DNA of 64,000 nucleotides from Cylicocyclus nassatus (Eukaryota > Nematoda > Chromadorea > Rhabditida > Strongylidae), in assembly GCA_958299035.1 (NCBI GenBank), contig CATQJL010000305.1:35539733-35603732 (forward strand), read 5' to 3'. Positions 37,257-46,849 of this stretch are shown here, in pieces; position 1 is the stretch's first letter; the number at the start of each line of letters is the position of its first letter. The notes beneath the pieces were generated by a model that saw only the letters and a list, made by a program, of their open reading frames with translations, ran no database searches and was not told where the DNA came from. Both the position numbers and the translations under genes were made by a program.

Positions 37257-37292
37257 GGCCAACGTTTCGGCGCAATCGCCTTCGTCAGAGCC
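37257..37292 (-). ncRNA. Hammerhead-ribozyme-like motif of PLE copy 1
   Basis: On the minus strand: GGCT (stem I), CTGACGA core, a bulged A, stem II GGCG-ATTG-CGCC, GAAA core, then the self-complementary ACGTT/AACGTT (very short stem III) and GGCC to close stem I. This order matches type I hammerheads reported in Penelope-like elements, which are thought to act as dimers because stem III is so short. The extra A before stem II deviates from the classical core. Confidence 0.55.
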
Positions 37293-37499
37293 TAGAAAGT
37301 CGAGTACATAAGGATCCCATTCCTCAGACGTCAACGAAGAAGCAAGATAATTCAATTGGAAGCTAGCGGAAGGAAAGAAACAGAGCCATGGCTGAGCAAT
37401 ACTCACCTTAATCGTTGCATAGGGGGTACGAGGGACCACCAACTATGCAATAACTATACCTCTGCCCTATTTATAGTAATGAGGTGACCTGACCTAGCC

Positions 37500-38066
37500 T
37501 CAGAAACCGCAAAGGGCCTGATATGGCGCGAGTTCGTTGGTTATTGCAATACACTCCTCCTTCCGGTTCATTTTTGGATTTTTAGCGCTGATCCAAAACG
37601 CTTCCAAAGTCTTGCGCGATAGGACTTCGGGTTCATAGGACGAAATCGAGACCCCAATTTGTATTTCAGCATTTTCGTGTTGCCGTAAGCGATGACTACC
37701 GAGCGGTGTACTGGTCCTTGACTTGTTCAGTCCATCCAGATGTTCCTTAATGCGGCAGCAAAGCGGGCGCCCTGTTTCGCCTATGTATGTGTCGCCACAT
37801 GATAAACATGTGATGATGTATATCACGCCTGCCACCATACAGTCTCCCTCTCTACCGAATGGACAAACTACACAGCCTGGAGTCAAGCAATTCCGATCAT
37901 ACACTCTATTCCTGACCAATTGCCTTTTTAGGTTGGGCGGAGGAATATCGACCACCCTAAGCGCGTCTTGCAAACCCGCCTGATATACGCATCGCCGCAC
38001 CGCGCTGCTTATATAGTTCGAGATAAAGGGCATGCAGAAAGGAATCTTATCCGTGGCTTCTTCCAA
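37500..38066 (-). CDS. PLE C-terminal protein fragment with GIY-YIG endonuclease domain
   Basis: A 188-residue open frame. Residues about 12-65 match the linker found between RT and endonuclease in Penelope-like elements (PFISNYISSAVRR ... PPPNLKRQLVRN). A Cys motif (NCLTPGCVVC) and the GIY-YIG core follow: VIYIITCLSCG, DTYIGETGRPL, RIKEH, then SRTSTPLGSH. In PLEs this domain nicks DNA to prime reverse transcription at the target. The tyrosines and arginine of the core are intact and the frame is unbroken to its stop, but with no RT the fragment cannot be autonomous. The ATG at 38,066 is simply the first in frame. The true protein would have begun far upstream. Confidence 0.85.
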   Translation of the reverse strand: MEEATDKIPFCMPFISNYISSAVRRCVYQAGLQDALRVVDIPPPNLKRQLVRNRVYDRNCLTPGCVVCPFGREGDCMVAGVIYIITCLSCGDTYIGETGRPLCCRIKEHLDGLNKSRTSTPLGSHRLRQHENAEIQIGVSISSYEPEVLSRKTLEAFWISAKNPKMNRKEECIAITNELAPYQALCGF

Positions 38067-38120
38067 GCGAACTCTACTGCTTACAAAAGCGCGCGATCTA
38101 GGAGTACAGCTACTTGTTGT

Positions 38121-38153
38121 GTATCCCCCTTTATCTCGGACTATATAAGCAGC
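38121..38153 (+). mobile_element. PLE copy 2, upstream stub left of the LINE insertion
   Basis: CCCCCTTTATCTCGGACTAT followed by ATAAGCAGC encodes the PFISDYISS part of the PLE linker on the plus strand. It continues after the LINE at 41,541 with the codons for AVRRCVYQAG. The copy is therefore split by the LINE and lies head-to-head with copy 1. Confidence 0.75.
38143..38153 (+). repeat. Target-site duplication, left copy
   Basis: ATATAAGCAGC occurs directly before the LINE and again directly after it at 41,530-41,540. Confidence 0.85.
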
Positions 38154-38569
38154 TATCTACGCGTATCCAGTGAACACGGATATGCCTTTTGACGGGCACC
38201 TTCACTTGTGGAGGTTGTGTGAGAGCTGGAACGTCTAAATCCGCATCTTCCCTGATACAAAGCCACGGATCTCCCTCATAGAGGGATCACAGCCGGTTAG
38301 TCGCGAGGCTACGTGGGGCGTCCCCAGGTGGCGGATAGGGGGATAATCGCCGACCAAAAGCGACCCCGCGCCTGCTCTCATAAGCAAGCGGAGCCGGGGG
38401 ACGGACTCCCTGCCTCCACTAAAAGCTTGCGCCCTAATTTCCCGGGTAGGTGTGTGGGGAGGCGAGTTCGGAGTCGCCTCCAACAAATAAGCTCCGATCG
38501 TCCCTCGCGGGGGTTTTGAGCCCAACAAGCTATCCCTGCGAGTAAATTCTTGTTCGACACAGTGATAAT

Positions 38570-40876
38570 ATGGAAAGCTCCTTTAATCTTGGAAGAGCCA
38601 CTGGTAAGGCAGCGCCAGTGGGGACAAGGTTTGAAAGGCGATCTAGGCTGCCGAAAACGAGACGGACTATGATGACGATCTGTACTTACAAGGCGAGGAC
38701 GCTGGCATCGGACGCATCTATCGAAGATCTCATGATGCAAGCAAGGAAGGTTAAGTACGACGTCATCGGACTGACCGAGACAAGGAGGCACCACCCGCTG
38801 AACGCCACATTTGAGACTGGAGAAGAACTGTTTCTAGGAACATACGACAGTCGAGGAGTAGGTGGAGTGGGAGTCCTTGTCAACACGAGTTTGGCCTTGA
38901 ACATCGATTCGTTCGAACAACTTACAACTCGAATCGGAAGTTTGCGAATATCAAGATGTGGATCAATCCCTGCCTTGACCGTCTTCATTGCGTACGCCCC
39001 AACATCCAGCTACGACGAGGACGAACTCGAGGAATTTTATATGGACTTGGAGAAGTTCTACAGAGAAGATCATACCTTCTACAAGATCCTCGTCGGTGAT
39101 TTCAACGCGAAGATCGGAACTAGAAGATCGACTGAGGAACTTCACATCGGAACCCATGGTTTGCAGTGGAACGAACAAGGGGAGAGACTGTCCGAGTTTA
39201 TCATGACGACGAGGACTATCCATGGAAACTCACAGTTCCAAAAGCCCTCTTCCCTACGCTGGACCTGGGAATCGCCCGGTGGAGAGTACCATAACGAGAT
39301 TGACCACATCATCGTCAACAGAAGGTACTGCCTGACGGACGTCGCTGTTGTTCCGAAGTTCTACACGGGATCAGACCATCGTCTCCTGCGCGCCAAATTC
39401 TACTTTCCGCGGAATGGAGAGAGAGCCGTCAAGTTCAGGAAACACCGTCCCATGAATACCACCAACTGGGATCTGTTTTCTTCGATATCCGGCTCATGGC
39501 GAGATACCGTGATGGACAACATCGACGAAGAATACGAACGGTTCGTACAACATCTCCACGGTTGTGCCAAGGAAGCTCAGAGTCTAAGAAGTACGAGAAG
39601 GCGTCTCACCACGGGGACTTTGGAGCTGATACGCCAACGTGGACGCGCACGAGCCACAGGCAACTACCGACTGACGTCCGAGCTTGCGAAGCGATGCAGA
39701 GAAGCGATAAAAGAAGACCTTAAGGAGAGAAGAGTAGCAGTGATGGTTGACGCCGCGGAGGCTGGAAGAAGTATATGCAACGCCCGCCGAAGCTTCGTCA
39801 ACTTCAAGACAAAGATGACCGCACTTCGTCGTCCTGACGGAACCATAACTGCTTCCCGAAGATCAATGGAGAAGGTCATCCACGACTTCTACTCGGATCT
39901 TTTTGCGAGCCACGTCCACCTTCCACCATGCCATCTCAAGGAGGACGAGTATGTCGCACCGTCTGTTCTTCCTTCCGAGATTCGTCATGCTATCATGTCG
40001 ATGAAAAACCGTACAGCACCCGGTCCCGACAGGATTAAGCCAGAACATCTGAAGAATCTTTCGTCAGTTCTCATCAAGACTTTGGCAAGGCTCTTCACGC
40101 GGTACCTGGCGGAAGGCAAGGTTCCAAGGCAATGGAAGACCAGCAAAACCGTGTTGCTGTACAAGAAGGGAGATCCCTGCGACATCGGCAATAATCGCCC
40201 TATCTGCTTGTTGTCTGTAGTCTACAAACTCTTTACGCGAGTCATTCTCAACAGGATCGGAAGAGAGTTGGACGAAGGACAACCATGCGAGCAAGCTGGG
40301 TTTCAAAGAGGATTCAGCACGATCGACCACATACACACGGTGTCAAGGCTCATTGAAGTGTCACGAGAGTATAAGATGCCGCTGTGTCTCACCTTCATCG
40401 ACTTGAAGAAGGCCTTTGACTCGGTTGAGACTGAAGCCGTCATCGATGCCTTGAGCAATCAAGGTATTGCGACTCATTACATCAAGATAATTCGTGAGCT
40501 GTATAACGACTTCACAACCACCATAACACCATTCTACAAGGACATCATCATTGACGTGAAGAGAGGCGTGCGACAAGGCGATACTATATCGCCGAAACTA
40601 TTCAGTGCCGCTCTGGAGAGCGTCATGCGTAAGTTGGAATGGGACAACTTGGGAGTGAAAGTCGACGGCCGGCAACTACACCACCTTCGCTTTGCTGATG
40701 ACATCGTATTGATAACACCAAGCATCACGCAGGCGGAACAAATGCTGGCCCAGTTTGACGAAGTGTGTGGAAAGATCGGTCTACGGCTGAATCTAACGAA
40801 GACGATGTTCATGAGGAACGGAAGAGTGCCTGATGCTCCTTTCATGCTCAACGGGACGAACATCACCGAATGCTAA
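38570..40876 (+). pseudogene. RTE ORF: APE endonuclease and reverse transcriptase (main part)
   Basis: 768 residues from ATG. Endonuclease, residues about 30-290: CTYKARTLA, YDVIGLTETRR (catalytic Glu), VGDFNAKIG (Asp and Asn), GSDHRLL (Asp-His pair). Reverse transcriptase, residues about 450-760: NRTAPGPDRI, KTSKTVLLYKKGD, AGFQRGFSTIDHI, FIDLKKAFDSVE (first catalytic Asp), RGVRQGDTISP, FADDIVLI (catalytic Asp pair). All catalytic motifs are intact. The frame ends early with TAA at 40,874, where thumb-domain coding should continue. Just beyond, a TACC tetranucleotide expansion (ACCTACCACCTACCTACC) shifts the frame. The enzyme of an intact copy would nick the target and reverse-transcribe its own RNA there. 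Confidence 0.93.
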
Positions 40877-41283
40877 AGCTACACCTACCACCTACCTACC
40901 TAGGTCGTGAACTCAATATGATGAACGATCTAGCTCCGGAACTGAGCAGGAGGAAACGTGCAGCATGGGGAGCATATAAGACAATTGAGGACGTAGTGAA
41001 GAAGACCAAGAACATCCGGCTCCGCGCCCACCTTTTCAACTCGACGGTTCTTCCTGCTTTAACGTACGCTTCAGAAACATGGACAATGAGAAAGCAGGAT
41101 GAACACGCGGTTAGCGTCATCGAACGAGCTGTTGAGAGAGTGATGCTAGGAGTGAATCGACTCACGCAAGTGAGGCAAGGATTACGAAGTTCTACCCTAC
41201 GTCAACGATCGAAGATCAGGGACGCTGCCGCGTACGCCAAGCAGAACAAGATGGGCCGGGCACGTAATGCGTTGCGACGATAA
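40870..41283 (+). pseudogene. RTE ORF, C-terminal part in a second frame
   Basis: Continues the LINE protein after the frame change: YLGRELNMMNDL, RLRAHLFNSTVLPALTYASE, AVSVIERAVERVMLG. It ends out of frame at about 41,252, where a few bases appear deleted between the codons for KM and for the expected W-A-G-H segment. Confidence 0.88.
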
Positions 41284-41521
41284 CCGGTGGACGAGAGCTG
41301 TAACAGATTGGATACCACTGGACGTCAAACGCGAACGAGGAAGACCGCCGACGCGATGGTCAGATATGTTCACGAAGTCCTCTGATGAAGTCCTTCAGAG
41401 CGTTCCACGTGTTCCTGGTTCGATACGTAAACATTGGTCAACAATCGCCCGAGACAGGGACGAATGGAGGCATCACTGGTACCCGCTCGTGCAACACGAT
41501 GATCAACGGGGATACAGGTGA
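41267..41521 (+). pseudogene. RTE ORF, extreme C-terminus in a third frame
   Basis: The last piece of the LINE protein: VMRCDDNRWTRAV is readable from about 41,255, then RGRPPTRWSDMF, DRDEWRHHWYPL and the stop, directly before the GATACAGGT tail. The split confirms that this copy is dead. Confidence 0.85.
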
Positions 41522-41529
41522 TACAGGTG
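41511..41529 (+). repeat. 3' tail of the LINE, (GATACAGGT)2
   Basis: GATACAGGTGATACAGGTGA just inside the right target-site duplication. RTE elements usually end in short tandem repeats. Confidence 0.8.
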
Positions 41530-41540
41530 ATATAAGCAGC

Positions 41541-42045
41541 GCGGTGCGGCGATGCGTATATCAGGCGGGTTTGCAAGACGCGCTTAGGGTGGTCGATATT
41601 CCTCCGCCCAACCTAAAAAGGCAATTGGTCAGGAATAGAGCGTATGATCGGAATTGCTTCGACTCCAGGCTGTGTAGTTTGTCCATTCGGTAGAGAGGGA
41701 GACTGTATGGTGGCAGGCGTGATATACATCATCACATGTTTATCATGTGGCGACACATACATAGGCGAAACAGGGCGCCCGCTTTGCTGCCGCATTAAGG
41801 AACATCTGGATGGACTGAACAAGTCAAGGACCAGTACACCGCTCGGTAGTCATCGCTTACGGCAACACGAAAATGCTGAAATACAAATTGGGGTCTCGAT
41901 TTCGTCCTATGAACCCGAAGTCCTATCGCGCAAGACTTTGGAAGCGTTTTGGATCAGCGCTAAAAATCCAAAAATGAACCGGAAGGAGGAGTGTATTGCA
42001 ATAACCAACGAACTCGCGCCATATCAGGCCCTTTGCGGTTTCTGA
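41541..42045 (+). pseudogene. PLE GIY-YIG fragment, copy 2, with one-base insertion
   Basis: Same domain order as copy 1 (linker, Cys motif, IYIITCLSCG, TYIGETGR, RIKEH) to the same stop. Copy 2 reads GCTTCGACTCC where copy 1 reads GCTTGACTCC. The extra C near 41,660 breaks the frame between the linker and the GIY-YIG domain. From 41,665 on, the domain is open and intact. Confidence 0.85.
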
Positions 42046-42279
42046 GGCTAGGTCAGGTCACCTCATTACTATAAATAGGGCAGAGGTATAGTTATTGCAT
42101 AGTTGGTGGTCCCTCGTACCCCCTATGCAACGATTAAGGTGAGTATTGCTCAGCCGTGGCTCTGTTTCTTTCCTTCGTACTAGCTTCCAATTGAATTATC
42201 TTGCTTCTTCGTTGACGTCTGAGGAATGGGATCCTTATTATTAAACGACTATTATTTGACTTTATTATTCGACTTTCTA

Positions 42280-42315
42280 GGCTCTGACGAAGGCGATTGC
42301 GCCGAAACGTTGGCC
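42280..42315 (+). ncRNA. Hammerhead-ribozyme-like motif of PLE copy 2
   Basis: Identical to the motif in copy 1: GGCT 42,280-42,283; CTGACGA 42,284-42,290; bulged A; stem II GGCG/CGCC with ATTG loop 42,292-42,303; GAAA 42,304-42,307; CGTT; GGCC 42,312-42,315. Stem I pairs with one U-G wobble. Predicted cleavage would follow GTT at 42,311. Confidence 0.55.
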
Positions 42316-42519
42316 GAAGTTAATAAAGAGAAGTTGCCATCTTGGTCGTGTTGCTCAACATCATACGACATTTCATATCTATGCCAAGATTAAAGAACAG
42401 TCGGAGTTGGAAGACATATAGTAACCGTAGATGTCATTGCATTCATAGATTATGGGCGGCAAAGACGAGGAGAAAATTCTACGCGAAAAGACGCATTACA
42501 TTTAAAATATTGCGGGAAA

Positions 42520-42836
42520 TGAGTGTACGGCGTCACTTCGCGTTGACGCCAGCGCGGTTACTCGCTATGCGCCAGTCCGGGTTCCTTGGCGCACACGGAC
42601 ACCCTGATCTGGGGTGCCATGTATCAATCTCAGGATCGTGTGCTGGTTCAAGATCTGGCAATTACACGATCTTGAACCAGCACACGATCTGCCGAGGCGC
42701 CCGCGATGTATCAATGTGTGCGCAAGATCGTGTAGTTACATGATGTGCGGTGTCCGTGTGCGCCAAGAACCCGAACTGGCGCATAGCGAGTGGCCGTGCT
42801 GGCGCCAACGCGAAGTGACGCCGTAGACTCACTTCT
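42520..42836. mobile_element. MITE family M2 relative with 80-bp terminal inverted repeats
   Basis: Arms of about 80 bp (GAGTGTACGGCGTCACTTCG on the left, its near complement ending ...GCCGTAGACTC on the right) enclose a core with ATGTATCAAT and repeated GATCGTGTG/CACACGATC. The core relates it to 33,258 and 46,205. There is no transposase. Confidence 0.85.
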
Positions 42837-44600
42837 CGTAATTTTTGAGTGTGATCACTCTGTTCGCGTCGAATTTTCTCATTGTTTTTATTGAAGCCCA
42901 AAATCAATGATTGTAATTTTGATAATGATCGTAAATATCATTATTATCGTCGGCTACAGCTGACAAAAAAGAACTTTTCTTTGTTGAATGGATTCCTTCG
43001 AAATGGAGCTAGGAAGATTGATGTAATTAAAAAAGAGTATGTGGGCCTTAATTTGTCATGGTTTTGCTGAAACTCCCTACTCGTAATTGCAAAAATGTTG
43101 CTTTCATAATGTCGCATCATGTAGTTTTGATTGTCCGAACATTGTGACTTACTTGAATGTAATGTACTAGAAAAATACTCTTATCCAACCCCTCACAGCT
43201 TCTAGTTACGATTGTAGCTCGTGGAGCCAATGTGGTTGAGATCCCCATTTAAATGTGTGGGTGAACTAGGTGACTAGTTATAACAGACCAGCACGTTTCA
43301 AAAACAGATCCTTTCCACCTTTCAGATTCTTGACCAAAATAGGATGGAGATTTTTTTGATTTCAGCAATTTAGCGCAGAAAAAACTCAGCATGTCCACCC
43401 GAACCTCGTGCTGGCAAATCGTCTACATTCTATGTTTCCAAGCAGTTATTTGAGCGTAATCTTGATGAAGTGTGCACAAGCTGTTTCACGAAAACTCAAA
43501 GACGACTGCGACACAGTAGTTCTAGAGCATTCTGAAGTTACAATCTGTGTCAGCTATGTGCTACCTCTCAGATTAGCTCGACTGCAACGCTAGAATCCTT
43601 GCCGCGTCCGCCGGCATACCGTCCGAGCTTTCAAATATGCCGGATCGATGGAGGATCGCAGCGCTATGCCTACGCACCGCGGATGCTTGGTTGCGCGGAA
43701 AAGGGAGCACGATTGACACAAATTTTATGTTCAGATGCGATATTTAACAATGCAAGAATCGTAATATTCATCAAACTACAAAACAAAATTTTTCAAGCAA
43801 AAGAAAAGATTCTTCCTTCTCTTCCACAAGTTCTTGCGATGGAAAGAAAAGCACAGATTGAAATTTAGCTGAAACAAAAATTTTAGGCCTATTGGGTATC
43901 AGCGTGGGTAATAGTCAAATGATAACTGCTTACCTTGTTGAACTGACCAGCCCTGATACACCACAAAAGTGACGAACAAGAGCAACATAAAATGCCTCAC
44001 TCGTTTCATTCACACTTCATCCACATCGTACTAGAGATCAGCAAATTGTGACGGAGAGTGTTACGAAGCTGTTGACCTGGAAATATTAACTTATTGTTAG
44101 AAGTGAAGCTGACAACGGGATTGATTTCAAAGGCAAAAAGGGGAAAAAGATATACTGCGGAGGCTGATAGCTGCTAAGGTTTTCCCTAGCATCTATATCC
44201 TTCCAAGATTCTCATATTTTTACAGCATATCGATCTTCAAAAGCATTAGTTCTGCAGAGATAGCAGAAATGTGAAAAAAGCGTAAAATATATACCATCAC
44301 AACTCCAGTAAAGAGATGAGATCAAGCTACAAATCAAATGAAAAAGCTAGTTTTTTCGGCGCACATTTTGGCTAACTCCCAACATATTGCCTACAGCCTG
44401 CATGCCATTAGCATCTTTCTGCAGAATACCTCTAAATCCGCAACACCCTTGCGGACCAAGAGGCGATGAGGCAGATTTGAACGCCAAACGTAGGCGCACG
44501 AAAAACATGTGATGAATTAGGGCCGTACTGACATGGGCTGTAGTAAGCTCACACAAGAACTTATGAGAAAAGCTAATTAACCGAACAATGTTAGGGTGAA
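42837..44600. other. No gene recognised
   Basis: AT-rich sequence with short open frames. I see no supported exon, RNA or repeat. Confidence 0.45.
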
Positions 44601-44605
44601 CTTAA

Positions 44606-44970
44606 AGGCAGCGTCCAGGCAGATTTGGACGTATGGGGCTCTAACGTGGAAACATTTTCGGGGGTCTAACTAAGATACTGCCCAAGCGGCAGCGCAAACG
44701 GTGCAGTCGCGGCTGAGAAATTCGTCCGCAAACCAGCCCCCGTGACCGTATTCGCATGGACTCGTGGCGCTTTCGCGCTCGGATCCACGCGAAACGATGG
44801 TGCCGGGCCATGAATCCATGCGAATACGGTCACGGGGGCTGGTTTGCGGACGAATTTCTCAGCCGCGACTGCACCGTTTGCGCTGCCGCTTGGGCAGTAT
44901 CTTAGTTAGACCCCCGAAAATTGTTTCCACGTTAGAGCCCCATACGTCCAAATCTGCCTGGACGCTGCCT
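44606..44970. mobile_element. Complete fold-back element with TTAA target duplication
   Basis: TTAA at 44,602 and at 44,971 flank an element beginning AGGCAGCGTCCAGGC and ending GCCTGGACGCTGCCT. The arms are almost perfect for about 150 bp around a spacer of about 60 bp. TTAA duplication suggests mobilisation by a piggyBac-type transposase (inference). Orphan ends of the same family lie at 26,889 and 63,866. Confidence 0.9.
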
Positions 44971-45289
44971 TTAACCATCAAATGACAAAGTCACAAAGGA
45001 TGAAACTATTGGGGCTCACACAGTCGTGAAGGAATGAGGAATAACGTAGTAGACATTTCTTTTGGCACATTTTCGCCTTTCGATCTTCACCTTTTACCGC
45101 TGATCTCGTCATTCTCTGCAAACAAATGTACATTTGATGATAGGGATTGTTGTTGAGATTCAACAGTTGAATCGGAAGTACTCCAGCGACCAAATCGTTT
45201 TTTCATTGGGATTTTTTAAATGGTCCAAAGCCTCGGATATAGTTCACGTTCTCGTCGCCTCGCGTTTTTCGCAACAGACAACTGTTAGG

Positions 45290-45425
45290 TGTGCATTGCA
45301 TAGCGATCCCCCCGCACTTCGGTTGTGATAGTTTTACGACATGACTGTGAACTATCGCAACCGAAGTTAATGCACCAGGTGTAGACGCGTAGAGTTGCCG
45401 GTCGGGAGAATAAAGGGAAGAAATA
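45290..45425. mobile_element. Fold-back MITE family M1, partial copy
   Basis: GCACTTCGGTTGTGATAG opposes CTATCGCAACCGAAGT. This is the inner stem of the M1 family without clear outer ends. Confidence 0.7.
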
Positions 45426-45451
45426 ACGTGAACTATGCTTGAGGCCTAAAT

Positions 45452-45695
45452 GGCTGGGCATACATTATGCGATTTCATCGCCTCGCGATTCAACCAACCG
45501 GACAACTGCTACCAGTTCACTGCATGTGTACCACCTTGCATTTCGGTCGTGATAGTTTTGCAGCACGACTAGTTGAGACTAACTATCAAACCGAAATGCA
45601 AGATGGACAGCATGCAATGAACTCGTATCTATTGTCTTGTTTTGAAAATCGCGAGGCGAAGAAATCGCGTGATGTATGCTCATCAAGGCGAGGAT
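45452..45695. mobile_element. Fold-back MITE family M1, best-preserved copy
   Basis: Outer arms GGCATACATTATGCGATTTC... and ...GAAATCGCGTGATGTATGCT enclose inner arms CTTGCATTTCGGTCGTGATAG and CTATCAAACCGAAATGCAAG. Inverted repeats make up most of the length. Confidence 0.85.
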
Positions 45696-45699
45696 GCAA

Positions 45700-46190
45700 T
45701 GGGAGAAAGGAAAAGTTCAAGACAGAATTTGAATATCATTCATGATTGATTACTAGCATTTACCTTAAACGATGGCAGATTAAAAAACAGTGTATTTCGA
45801 TTTTGAATTTGATATGGACTGTCGCCATATACGCAGCAGCCCACCATTGCATCATATCAAGACCTAAATTTTTTCAGTGGACTAAATAAAACTGAGCATA
45901 ACAGAAACATAGAGCAACTGAACTTTTAATCGCGACTCACATTATAATCAGCTCATATTCATGCCAGTGCATCCTGTTGACGAAGTGAAATAAAAGCAAC
46001 TCAGAACGAAAACGGTTGCATGAAAAAACGAAAAGCACGACAAAGATGGGACTTTTTGTTGAGAAGGACAAGAGAAGAGATGATCGTTTGTGGGTGAAAT
46101 GCGAAACACAAACATCAGATGCAAAACACGGATGAAAATTCATCAAAGAAGAACGAACGTGAAGATTTATGGCTAAGCAAAAGGTGGCGT
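45700..46190. other. No gene recognised
   Basis: AT-rich spacer without supported features. Confidence 0.4.
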
Positions 46191-46204
46191 CCTAGGTCCT
46201 AGGC

Positions 46205-46442
46205 GTGCACGAAACATTGGACGTGGCGACACCATGGACTTTCACACGTCTACATGGGGAGCACACGATATGTCGCCGAGCAGCGCACGATCTCGACAGA
46301 TGGTGCGCTGCTACACGATCTTGTGGCAAAATCGTGTGCTTCATACATCGCGAGATCGTGTGCTCGCACCTGATCATGGGCATGTTTTCAACGCTAGCGA
46401 GCACACGATCTCACGATCGTGTGATTGATACATAGCGCCCCT
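46205..46442 (+). mobile_element. MITE family M2, copy 2
   Basis: Inverted counterpart of 33,258-33,500, sharing GGACGTGGCGACACCATGGA, repeated CACACGATC and the ATTGATACATAGCGCCCC end. Roughly 90% identity is estimated by eye. Confidence 0.8.
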
Positions 46443-46621
46443 GAGCGTCACTCACGGTCGACGGGTTCAGGTCCTCGAGAGCCGCCTCGCTTGGGTCTCT
46501 CGCGTGGTACAATACCGCATCCGATACCGTGAAGGTCTTAGAGGATGCGGTATGTACCACATGAGAGACCCAAGCGAGGTGGCTGGCGAGAATTGAACCA
46601 CGTCGACCGCGACACTCAGAT
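46443..46621. repeat. Large palindrome with tRNA-like arm
   Basis: Arms of about 80 bp (GCCTCGCTTGGGTCTCTCGC... and ...GAGAGACCCAAGCGAGG) flank a spacer of about 15 bp. The outer part of the right arm runs into a tRNA-like sequence and the left arm contains its mirrored fragment (GGTCGACGGGTTCAGGTCC). Confidence 0.8.
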
Positions 46622-46650
46622 TGAAAGCCGTTGTACTACATTACTTGCCA
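46584..46650 (-). tRNA. tRNA-like relic
   Basis: On the minus strand TGGCAAG can pair with terminal CTCGCCA at 6 of 7 positions. GTTCAATTC fits the B-box consensus GWTCRANNC, and TAATGTAGTACAACGG loosely resembles an A box. At 67 nt, with a poor T stem, it is probably a tRNA pseudogene or tRNA-derived repeat. The anticodon is not assigned. Confidence 0.3.
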
Positions 46651-46742
46651 GTGTTACAGTGTTAATCGTGTTACCGTGTATCATCGTTAGCGGTGTTACC
46701 CATGTTACCCACGTTACCCCCTGTTACCAGTGTTGCTAGAGC
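46651..46742. repeat. Degenerate GTGTTACC tandem repeat
   Basis: About nine imperfect copies of a GTGTTAC(C)-type unit (gtgttacagtgttaatcgtgttacc...) immediately after the tRNA-like sequence. Confidence 0.7.
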
Positions 46743-46849
46743 TAGCGCTTCTAATGATGTTGAATAATGAAATGATGACCACTACAGTTTCATTTTTTCG
46801 AATGAATTCACCAGTTCTGGATGTTTTTTCACGCTTTTCAAGAATATAT

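Larger units (their letters stand above)
37201..38120 (-). mobile_element. Penelope-like element (PLE), 3' end, copy 1
   Basis: Minus-strand 3' part of a Penelope-like retroelement comprising a linker, a GIY-YIG endonuclease domain, an untranslated tail and a hammerhead-like motif. It is nearly identical to the plus-strand copy at 41,530-42,372, with which it forms a large inverted repeat. The reverse transcriptase part is missing. Confidence 0.85.
38154..41529 (+). mobile_element. RTE-clade non-LTR retrotransposon (LINE), near full length
   Basis: A 3.4-kb element flanked by an 11-bp target-site duplication, with a leader of about 415 bp and an APE endonuclease plus reverse transcriptase. 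It has a short 3' UTR and a tail made of two GATACAGGT repeats instead of poly(A), as is usual for RTE. It inserted into PLE copy 2. The coding region is broken twice. Confidence 0.92.
41530..42372 (+). mobile_element. Penelope-like element 3' end, copy 2, downstream part
   Basis: Begins with the right target-site duplication, ATATAAGCAGC, at 41,530-41,540. It is an almost identical inverted copy of 37,201-38,060. It differs by an insertion of about 30 bp of ATTATT-rich sequence near 42,238-42,270 and by scattered bases. It ends where identity with copy 1 stops, at CATACGACAT. Confidence 0.85.

Noticed and set aside
37723..37983. Plus-strand frame opposite the PLE GIY-YIG domain
   Set aside because: Antisense shadow of the PLE coding sequence. 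The same shadow appears opposite copy 2.
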